Shown here one piece after another: positions 7,387-12,590 of a stretch of DNA of 12,590 bases. The notes beneath the pieces were generated by a model. It was not told the DNA's origin. It saw nothing but the letters and a program-made list of their open reading frames with translations, and searched no databases. Positions within the stretch are counted from its first letter, which is position 1; the number at the start of each line of letters is the position of its first letter. The translations under genes were made by a program, and so were the position numbers. Source of the DNA: an uncultured Oscillospiraceae bacterium. GTDB lineage: Bacteria > Bacillota > Clostridia > Oscillospirales > Oscillospiraceae. The DNA lies in contig CAKTKT010000053.1 in assembly GCA_934572325.1 (NCBI GenBank), forward strand, positions 1-12,590. Reading direction: 5' to 3'.

Positions 7387-7393
7387 CCTCCTT
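7387..7393 (-). promoter_or_regulatory. Ribosome binding site supporting the GTG start of acoA
   Basis: AAGGAGG, 7 nt before the GTG at 7377-7379. It decides the start because the initiation codon is not ATG. Confidence 0.85.
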
Positions 7394-7554
7394 AATATAG
7401 TATTTTTACGCCGGGAATAGCTTTAAGGATAATTTGGGATATACGCTCCCTGTCTATAAATAATAATAGCATATTCGCAAACTATTCTCAATGATAATAT
7501 GCCATAAATCTCAATTTCAGCACACTTTAACAATTATTACGGCGTTGCTTTGTG

Positions 7555-7583
7555 CATATATAAGCCGGTCTCATTATTGTCAA
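7555..7583 (-). promoter_or_regulatory. Predicted sigma-A promoter of the acoABXCL operon
   Basis: On the minus strand, a perfect -35 TTGACA (7578-7583) is separated by 17 bp from TATATG (7555-7560). The predicted transcript start is near 7548, giving a leader of about 168 nt before acoA. The spacer contains ATGAGAC, one of the recurrent TGAGA motifs. No -24/-12 (GG-N10-GC) element typical of sigma-54 promoters was found in 7380-7764. A second, weaker candidate (TTGCGA, 16 bp, TATAGA) lies closer to the gene. Confidence 0.6.
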
Positions 7584-7596
7584 CGACTTAACGCAA

Positions 7597-7615
7597 TAAT
7601 TCTCATTTATTCTCA
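7597..7615 (-). promoter_or_regulatory. Candidate activator site: two TGAGAAT repeats 10 bp apart
   Basis: On the minus strand TGAGAAT occurs twice with a 10-bp period (plus-strand ATTCTCA at 7599-7605 and 7609-7615), so both face the same side of the helix, 14-32 bp upstream of the acoA -35 box. The 12-mer TAATTCTCATTT at 7597-7608 recurs exactly at 10807-10818 in the lplA-acoR promoter region. Further TGAGA copies on the same strand end at 7573, 7513 and 7490. Confidence 0.55.
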
Positions 7616-7700
7616 CGTGCAAGAGATCCCTGCGACGATTTGAGACTATGATATTGGCATTTTGGGTTTACATAACTCTTAACCGTCGTGAAAAAAGCAC

Positions 7701-7747
7701 AAAAAATTCGGCTGCCCGGATAGCTTTTTCCGCTTCAGACAGCCGAT
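7701..7747 (-). terminator. Rho-independent terminator of acoR
   Basis: On the minus strand, TCGGCTG (7740-7746 complement) pairs with CAGCCGA (7708-7714 complement), with a small inner AGC/GCT pairing, and is followed by AATTTTTT and, a few bases later, a second T run. It starts 18 bp past the acoR stop and should separate lplA-acoR from the acoA promoter region. Confidence 0.75.
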
Positions 7748-7764
7748 GATACTTTGTGAGAATA

Positions 7765-9681
7765 TTATTGCCTTTTGAGCTTCTTGGGGTTGATCCCGTA
7801 GGTTCTGAGCCTTCTGTATAAGGTCGCCCGACTTGTTCCGAGCTGCTTTGCAGCCGCCTCCACGTCGCCGGAGCTAAGCTCCAGCGCAGCCATGATCTGG
7901 GTCTTCCTGTCGTTTCCCGCCTCGCGCGCGGATGGGCTTTCGCCGCTGTGCGGCGGCTTATCCAGCGCGTATGCCAGACTTTTTTCCGACAGCACAGCAT
8001 CCGTTTCCGAGTAGAACGCCCGCTCTATGCTGTTTTGTAGCTGGCGGACATTCCCCGGCCAGCCGCAGACCTCCAGACCGGTGATAAACGCCTCGTCCAT
8101 GCTCTTTTTTATCTCGGGGCTTGCTTCATTCAGCTTTGCGAGCATCTGCCTTGCATAAGTCTCGATATCCTCCCGCCTCTCGCGGAGCGCCGGAACGTCG
8201 ATTTTCAGGATATTCAGCCTGTGATAGAGATCCTGACGGAACGAGCCCTCCGCTATAAGCTCCTCAAGATTGCGGCTCGAGGAGGCGATTATGCGGATAT
8301 TCAGGGATATATCGCGCTTTCCGCCAATCCTCCGCAGGCTGTGCTTTTCCACCACGTGAAGGAGCTTGGTCTGAAACTCCATAGGAAGCTCCGATATTTC
8401 CTCCAAAAACAGCGTTCCGTTCTGGGCGAGCTCGAAGCGCCCCGGGCTGCTTTCCGTGATCTTTCCGCCGTATGCGCCGACCTCGCAGCCGAAGAGATCC
8501 GCCTCCAGGGTATCTCTGTGGATGGTGCAGCAGTTTATCGTCACGAACGAACCGCCGCTGCTTGCGCCGGCGTTATGGATCGCCTCGGCGATAAGCTCCT
8601 TCCGCGTTCCGCTTTCGCCCTCGATGAGGATGTTGCCGTCATATTCCGAAAACCGCTTTGCAAGGGCAAGCGTTTTCTGCATGGCGGCGCTGCGGCAGAT
8701 GAAAGCATCGAAGGTGCAGACGGCTCTGTTGCGGCTCAGACGGTTGACGGAGTTTAGGATGTGCTTTTGCTTTCTGAGCGTGACGCTGAAGGTCGGAGCG
8801 CCGAGCCAGTTGATATGGCGAATGCTCGCGCCGCAGTAAAAGCCCCGCTCGCTGAGAAGAAAGAGCGTATCGTCGGTGAAGTAGTCCTTCCCCGAATCCC
8901 ATGGTACATTGGGCAGCGCCGACCTGAAATCAAGCTGAGACAGGCTGACCTCGTCCATTTTTGTGAGCTTTTTTGCCGCGTTATTTTCCCAGAACGGCTT
9001 GAGCTCGCCGTTCAGCAGGAATATCGCATCGCTTGCCGCGTCAAGAGCGGTGCGCATAAGCTCGGCGTGGCGCTGCTCCTTAAGCTGCGCCTCAATGCTG
9101 CCCGCGGCAGCGATGGCAAGGGCGAGCGTATGAGAATGTACGGTTTCCGCCAAGCCCGAAAAGTTTATGCAGCCTATCAACTCGCCGTCCACACCGTGAA
9201 TGGGCGCGGCGGAGCAGGTCCACGGGTGATGGCTGCGGCAATAATGCTCTGCCCCCGCCATCTGCGTGGGCTTGTCAAATTCAAGGGCGACGCTTATGGC
9301 GTTTGTGCCGACCTCCATGCTGTTCCACAGACAGCCCTTGCCGAAGCGGAGATCCTCGCTTTTTCTGTTAATATCCACATCGCCCATGGTTTCAAGAATA
9401 TAGCCCACGCTGTCGGTGAGAACGATAAGATAATGGGACTTGTCCAGCACCTCGAACACGCTTTTCATGACCGGCAGAGCAATATCCAGCAGATGCCGGT
9501 TCGCCTTGTATATGCTGTCAAACAGCGCGCCGTCGGCGCACTTTCCCTTTCCGGCGGAGGGATTAACGCCCCATTGCCGGCAGCGTCTCCACGACTCCGC
9601 GATCTCGGGGCAAAGATCATCATCGATCTTCCCGTCGTATATGAAGTCCGCCCATATCTCTTTCTGGCGCTCAAAATCCAT
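7765..9681 (-). CDS. acoR: AcoR-type transcriptional regulator with degenerate sigma-54 activation domain
   Basis: A 638-residue regulator with the AcoR plan: an N-terminal SWRRCRQWGVNP segment; a GAF sensor domain (about 70-200) with the AcoR-like stretch MEVGTNAISVALEF...GAEHYCRSHHPWTC; a PAS-like linker; a central AAA+ domain (about 330-555); and a C-terminal Fis-type helix-turn-helix (about 595-632, GTSRATLYRRLRTYGI). The family senses acetoin and activates aco operons with sigma-54. Here, however, the GAFTGA loop is GAYGGK (402-407), Walker A is GESGTRKE with R360 in place of glycine, Walker B is GTLFLEEI with E427 for aspartate, and sensor I has S469 for asparagine. The arginine-finger region FRQDLYHRLN and GNVRQL remain. 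I infer sigma-54-independent activation or repression. GAGGAG lies 9 nt before the ATG. It is 61 bp downstream of lplA and probably co-transcribed. Confidence 0.88.
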   Translation of the reverse strand: MDFERQKEIWADFIYDGKIDDDLCPEIAESWRRCRQWGVNPSAGKGKCADGALFDSIYKANRHLLDIALPVMKSVFEVLDKSHYLIVLTDSVGYILETMGDVDINRKSEDLRFGKGCLWNSMEVGTNAISVALEFDKPTQMAGAEHYCRSHHPWTCSAAPIHGVDGELIGCINFSGLAETVHSHTLALAIAAAGSIEAQLKEQRHAELMRTALDAASDAIFLLNGELKPFWENNAAKKLTKMDEVSLSQLDFRSALPNVPWDSGKDYFTDDTLFLLSERGFYCGASIRHINWLGAPTFSVTLRKQKHILNSVNRLSRNRAVCTFDAFICRSAAMQKTLALAKRFSEYDGNILIEGESGTRKELIAEAIHNAGASSGGSFVTINCCTIHRDTLEADLFGCEVGAYGGKITESSPGRFELAQNGTLFLEEISELPMEFQTKLLHVVEKHSLRRIGGKRDISLNIRIIASSSRNLEELIAEGSFRQDLYHRLNILKIDVPALRERREDIETYARQMLAKLNEASPEIKKSMDEAFITGLEVCGWPGNVRQLQNSIERAFYSETDAVLSEKSLAYALDKPPHSGESPSAREAGNDRKTQIMAALELSSGDVEAAAKQLGTSRATLYRRLRTYGINPKKLKRQ

Positions 9682-9742
9682 GCCTGTCCGCTCCTCGTAT
9701 AATAAATCTAAAAGTTAGTGCTTCAGCTATCGGCAGACGCTC

Positions 9743-10723
9743 TCAGGCAAAAAAGCTCTCCGCTATTTCTTCCCGCGTGATGCCGCCGAATATCGACCGT
9801 ATGTCATGCTCCGCCAAAACCGCCATGAGCGCGTCTGTGTTATAAGCGATACCGCGAAGCGCGTTTTCAAGCCCGCAGCAGTCGGAGGTCGCCATGAAAT
9901 CGCCGGAAAAGTGCGCCCGCAATACCGCGCCGTCCTTCAGCAAAAGCCTCACTTCAAGCGTTCCGCCGGAAAAGCGTTTTCTGCTTTTATAAGTATATTC
10001 GGGGTTTCTGCCGTATGTCCATTGCTCAGAGCGGTACTTTTCATCCGCCAAGCGCCTGATTTGAGCCAGCTCCCGCTCCGCCGGGATATACTGCTTCGCG
10101 CCCGCGCCGCTGATACGGCGGAGGAGCGCCGCCTTAAAGTCGTCTATGGTCATTTCCGGCGGCAGGTGATCCGCGATATTTCCCACTCGGCTGCGGACGG
10201 ACTTCGTGCTCTTTGAAGAAAACTTCTCCGGATCGACATTCAATGCGCCCGAGATCATCGCCATGTCCGATTTAAAGAGCAGGGTGCCGTGGTGGAGGAT
10301 ACGCCCGCAGCAGACCCGCTGCGCCACTCCCGAGACCTTTTTGCCGTCGATGAGAATGTCGTTCCGACCACTGACGGCAGCCGTCACCCCAAGCGCGGCA
10401 AGAGCCTCGCATATAGGTCTTGACAGCTTTTCAATGCTGATCTCCTCGGCGCTTCCGGCGTCGGTGATAAAGGAATAGTTGAGGTTTCCCAAGTCGTGGT
10501 AGACCGCGCCTCCGCCGGTTGTACGCCTGACGACCGTGATGCCGTTATCACGGACGAAATCCGGATCTATCTCCTCGGAGGTGTTTTGATTAAGCCCGAC
10601 CACGACGGTGTTTTTATTCTGCCACAGCATGAGCCAGTCTCCGTCCGTCTTGTTGGTGAGCAGATATTCCTCAAAGGCCAGATTATAGCAGGGGTCAAAG
10701 CTGCCTGTTTCCGCATAATACAT
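9743..10723 (-). CDS. lplA: Lipoate-protein ligase A
   Basis: A 326-residue enzyme that activates free lipoate with ATP and attaches it to the lipoyl-domain lysine of acceptor proteins. It shows the BPL_LplA_LipB catalytic fold motifs: NLAFEEYLL near the N-terminus, RRTTGGGAVYHD at 66-77 (lipoyl-AMP binding), GRNDILIDGKKVSG at 119-132 with the probable catalytic lysine K129, and an AQRVCCGRILHHGTLLF stretch. The C-terminal accessory domain (about 250-326) is present, as in full-length E. coli-type LplA. The likely substrates are the K43 lipoyl domains of AcoC and AcoL encoded nearby. AAGGAGG lies 8 nt before the ATG, and a sigma-A promoter lies just upstream with a very short leader. It is the first gene of the lplA-acoR unit, an arrangement that ties lipoate scavenging to acetoin use. 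Confidence 0.95.
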   Translation of the reverse strand: MYYAETGSFDPCYNLAFEEYLLTNKTDGDWLMLWQNKNTVVVGLNQNTSEEIDPDFVRDNGITVVRRTTGGGAVYHDLGNLNYSFITDAGSAEEISIEKLSRPICEALAALGVTAAVSGRNDILIDGKKVSGVAQRVCCGRILHHGTLLFKSDMAMISGALNVDPEKFSSKSTKSVRSRVGNIADHLPPEMTIDDFKAALLRRISGAGAKQYIPAERELAQIRRLADEKYRSEQWTYGRNPEYTYKSRKRFSGGTLEVRLLLKDGAVLRAHFSGDFMATSDCCGLENALRGIAYNTDALMAVLAEHDIRSIFGGITREEIAESFFA

Positions 10724-10738
10724 TACGTTCGCCTCCTT

Positions 10739-10774
10739 TTCTCATAATATATCTATAATATGAGAATTTGTCAA
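10739..10774 (-). promoter_or_regulatory. Sigma-A promoter of lplA-acoR overlapped by a palindromic operator
   Basis: On the minus strand, TTGACA (10769-10774), a 17-bp spacer and TATATT (10746-10751) form a near-consensus promoter, with the start near 10739 and a leader of about 16 nt. An inverted pair TTCTCAT (10739-10745) and ATGAGAA (10760-10766), whose half-site centres are 21 bp apart, brackets the -10 box. A protein bound there would be expected to block RNA polymerase, so autoregulation or repression is the simplest reading. Confidence 0.65.
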
Positions 10775-10801
10775 CAAAAACAGGATAACAATTTTGAAAA
10801 A

Positions 10802-10835
10802 CGGCTTAATTCTCATTTCGCGGAGAATTAAGCCG
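10802..10835. terminator. 13-bp hairpin with U tract in the lplA upstream region; also contains the TTCTC motif
   Basis: Perfect inverted repeat CGGCTTAATTCTC (10802-10814) and GAGAATTAAGCCG (10823-10835), with an 8-nt loop. On the minus strand TTTTT follows directly; on the plus strand CTTTT follows. It therefore looks like a bidirectional terminator, yet lies between two divergent genes with no gene reading into it. It may insulate lplA from upstream transcription or act as an attenuator if a second promoter lies to the right. Its arms hold the 12-mer TAATTCTCATTT shared with the acoA promoter region, so it could instead be a DNA-binding site. Confidence 0.5.
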
Positions 10836-10890
10836 CTTTTCGGCTTTCGCTCAAATAAAGCATGAATGTGGAAAAACCCCGTCCGCATAC

Positions 10891-10919
10891 ATGAAATTTT
10901 CATAATTACGTGCTATCAT
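10891..10919 (+). promoter_or_regulatory. Possible sigma-A promoter of the coiled-coil membrane protein gene
   Basis: ATGAAA (10891-10896), a 17-bp spacer, then TATCAT (10914-10919). The -35 is a 4/6 and the -10 a 5/6 match. It would give a leader of about 30 nt. Confidence 0.4.
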
Positions 10920-10954
10920 AAACGTAAAATGAATTTTTGGACGGGGGAATGGAT

Positions 10955-12397
10955 ATGAAGCATCCGGCGCTGGCAAGGGTGATGGCGGTCACGCTTGCGA
11001 TAATGTGCGTCATTATGCTCATTATCGGCGCGCTCGGCTTCGGCAAGGCTGAAAAGCGGCTGGACGGGGACGACGCGGACTATGAAAGGCTGACGGAGCG
11101 GATAGTGACGTATAAGGAGCTCACGGCAAAGCTCGCGGACGCGGAGAGCTATAAGCAGGCTTCCGCCGCGCTCGACGAGCACCAACAGCAGCACGACGAG
11201 GACGCCGCGCAGTACCGCACCGACCTTGCCGAGCGCACCGCGAAGCAGGGCGGCTATAAGAAGGGCGCGGACGCGCTGTGGGAGGCGAAGCCCGCCGTTG
11301 ACGCGGGCGCAAAGGCGTATTACGAGGCCGAGAGCAAGTTCAAAGCCGCCGAGGCGGAGTATAACACGAAGATGGCGGAAATGTCGGCACAGCGTGGGCA
11401 GCTTGCCACGTTGCAAGGTGTCTGCGCATCTGCACCCGCGCTGCCGGCAGAACCGACAGCGCCGACAGAACCGACAGCGCCGACACCGCCGAATGATGAT
11501 AGCAGCGATGAGGAGAAAGCGGCGTATGAGACGGCAGTGGAGCAATATAATAGCGATATGGCGGCGTATGCTGCTTTAAACACCGAGTACCAAGCCGACC
11601 TTACCGTCTATAATGCGGCACTTCAGCAGATCACCGCCGCACGTGCGCAGATTATGGCGGGCGTGGGCGGCGCACTCTCGCAGATGGGCATTCCCGCAGA
11701 CAGCCCAGAGGCGGCGTCCGCCGCGCTTGGCGGGCTGATCGCGCAGATAGATCAGGGCATGGCGGCAGCCGGAGAGCAGATGAACAAAGCGCGAGAGCAG
11801 CTAGCTTCGGCAAAGTCCGCCGTGGAGTCCGCCCAGATGAAAGTGAACGGAAATCTTGAGCAGATATGGTATGAGCTTGGCAAGATGGAGGATGAAGAGC
11901 CGGAGCTTGAGCAGAAGCGCGAGGAGCTTTTGAACGAGGCGGTGGAGCTGGCGGAGGAGAAAGCCGCCGCCGAGGAGCGCCGCGAGGACGAGCGGAAGCT
12001 CGGCGCGACGCGCCGTACGCTCAAGGGCTACGACGGGATAAAGGCAAAGCTCACGGACGATGCGGAGCTGGGCGAGGTCGCGGCGCAGTACGCGGATGAG
12101 TACCGTGCCGAGTACACCCGCGCGCACACCGCGCGCGTTGCGATAAGCGTGCTGGAGGTGCTGGGCGGCGTGCTGGGGCTATGCTGTCTTCCGGCGGCGT
12201 TTGAAAAAAGCCGCAGCCGCCTTGTGCTCATCGCGCCCGCCGCAGCCGCCCTTGTGTGCGCCGCCGCGGCGGAGATCACCGCCGCCATGCTGGCGCTGGG
12301 GCAGTGCTACGCGGCGCTCCCCGTGCTCATCTTCGCGCCGCTCTATCTTCTCGCGGCGATCCCAAAAAACAAGCCGCCGGTACAGACACAGGAATAG
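10955..12397 (+). CDS. Membrane-anchored coiled-coil protein of unknown function
   Basis: I do not recognise this 480-residue protein. It has an N-terminal hydrophobic segment (about 7-29), then about 365 residues that are Ala/Glu/Gln/Lys-rich with long coiled-coil-like helices (about 30-150 and 250-350), broken by a Pro/Thr linker with a tandem EPTAPT repeat (166-177). Three hydrophobic segments follow at about 395-415, 423-446 and 452-469, and a short polar tail. The layout (one N-terminal membrane segment, extracytoplasmic coiled coil, C-terminal membrane cluster) recalls YhgE/Pip-like proteins in outline only. ATG 10955 is chosen because GGGGG lies 7 nt upstream; ATG 10949 is too close to it, and the frame opens further at TTG 10937. 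It is divergent from lplA and ends at a strong hairpin, so it is probably monocistronic. No link to acetoin metabolism is shown. Confidence 0.8.
   Translation: MKHPALARVMAVTLAIMCVIMLIIGALGFGKAEKRLDGDDADYERLTERIVTYKELTAKLADAESYKQASAALDEHQQQHDEDAAQYRTDLAERTAKQGGYKKGADALWEAKPAVDAGAKAYYEAESKFKAAEAEYNTKMAEMSAQRGQLATLQGVCASAPALPAEPTAPTEPTAPTPPNDDSSDEEKAAYETAVEQYNSDMAAYAALNTEYQADLTVYNAALQQITAARAQIMAGVGGALSQMGIPADSPEAASAALGGLIAQIDQGMAAAGEQMNKAREQLASAKSAVESAQMKVNGNLEQIWYELGKMEDEEPELEQKREELLNEAVELAEEKAAAEERREDERKLGATRRTLKGYDGIKAKLTDDAELGEVAAQYADEYRAEYTRAHTARVAISVLEVLGGVLGLCCLPAAFEKSRSRLVLIAPAAAALVCAAAAEITAAMLALGQCYAALPVLIFAPLYLLAAIPKNKPPVQTQE
11450..11485 (+). repeat. Tandem 18-bp repeat encoding EPTAPT
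   Basis: Two exact copies of GAACCGACAGCGCCGACA (11450-11467 and 11468-11485) encode a Pro/Thr spacer in the coiled-coil protein. In-frame copy-number change would alter only linker length. Confidence 0.9.
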
Positions 12398-12403
12398 GGA
12401 ACA

Positions 12404-12435
12404 ACAGCTCCGCGGCGATCTCGCCGCGGAGCTGT
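12404..12435 (+). terminator. Terminator-like hairpin after the coiled-coil protein gene
   Basis: Perfect 14-bp inverted repeat ACAGCTCCGCGGCG (12404-12417) and CGCCGCGGAGCTGT (12422-12435) with an ATCT tetraloop, starting 6 bp past the stop codon. No T run follows, as with the hairpin after acoL, so this genome may use GC-rich hairpins without U tracts. Confidence 0.65.
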
Positions 12436-12576
12436 GCGCTGTGTGAAGGCTTCGATTTGCCGACGGTCACGTTTGCGCTTTTTCACCGGCGGATGCATCC
12501 CGCGGCGGCACACATGTAGGTTTGTCAAACATATTGTACAGTAATCTCAGCGGGAGACAGCCAGCGGAGGGGTCTC

Positions 12577-12590
12577 ATGGGCAAGTTGTT
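12577..12590 (+). CDS. Start of a further gene, cut by the window edge
   Basis: An ATG at 12577 with GGAGGGG 4 nt upstream begins a frame reading M-G-K-L before the window ends. Product unknown. The 12436-12576 interval before it holds no gene; it has a small palindrome GTTTGTCAAAC near 12520 and AT-rich sequence that may contain the promoter. Confidence 0.5.

Noticed and set aside
7527..7533. TTAACAA, resembling half of a Rex (redox repressor) site
   Set aside because: Only one half-site is present; the matching inverted half is absent, so it is not reported as an operator.
7553..7567. Possible sigma-54 promoter (GG...GC on the minus strand) upstream of acoA
   Set aside because: The GG and GC are 9 bp apart instead of 10, and the flanking TGGCAC/TTGC consensus is missing. 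The same bases are better explained as the spacer and -10 of a sigma-A promoter.
8761..9702. Plus-strand open frame of 313 codons opposite acoR
   Set aside because: Antisense to the GAF and linker regions of acoR, with no motif or start signal.

Overview
The window looks like the chromosome of an anaerobic Gram-positive bacterium. My best guess is a Clostridia member of the Oscillospiraceae type. The basis is the GC-rich coding sequence with AT-rich intergenic DNA, strong AGGAGG ribosome binding sites on nearly every gene, sigma-A-like promoters, and gene families usual in gut Firmicutes. This taxonomic guess is inference; there is no rRNA or other marker gene here.

Layout. At the left edge (1-484, +) is the 3' end of a Na/phosphate cotransporter-family protein with a PhoU-like C-terminal domain. 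It converges on a NUDIX hydrolase (521-1015, -). From there to 10723 everything is on the minus strand and forms an acetoin-catabolism locus, read right to left: lplA (lipoate-protein ligase), acoR (transcription regulator), a 385-bp regulatory gap, acoA and acoB (E1 alpha and beta of acetoin dehydrogenase), a 299-bp gap holding a 160-bp MITE-like palindrome, acoX (NAD-kinase-like), acoC (E2) and acoL (E3 with its own lipoyl domain). The NUDIX gene follows after a hairpin. To the right, a divergent plus-strand gene (10955-12397) encodes a membrane-anchored coiled-coil protein of unknown function. It ends at a strong hairpin, and a new plus-strand gene starts at 12577 and is cut by the window edge.

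How the genes work together. AcoAB (thiamine-diphosphate E1), AcoC and AcoL should form a 2-oxoacid-dehydrogenase-type complex that cleaves acetoin to acetyl-CoA and acetaldehyde with NAD+ reduction. AcoC and AcoL both carry an N-terminal lipoyl domain with a modifiable lysine. LplA can load those lysines from scavenged lipoate, which explains why it is linked to the regulator gene.

Points that stand out. (1) AcoR belongs to the sigma-54 activator family by architecture, but its AAA+ domain has lost the GAFTGA loop and has substitutions in Walker A, Walker B and sensor I. Correspondingly, I find no -24/-12 promoter but good sigma-A promoters (TTGACA-17-TATATG and TTGACA-17-TATATT) in front of acoA and lplA. 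(2) The two promoter regions share an identical 12-mer, TAATTCTCATTT, within a set of TTCTCA/TGAGAA motifs, a likely operator for this locus. (3) The palindromic element between acoB and acoX is flanked by a 5-bp CTTGG direct repeat. (4) The lipoyl-domain coding segments of acoC and acoL are nearly identical at DNA level. No CRISPR array, tRNA, rRNA or transposase gene was seen.
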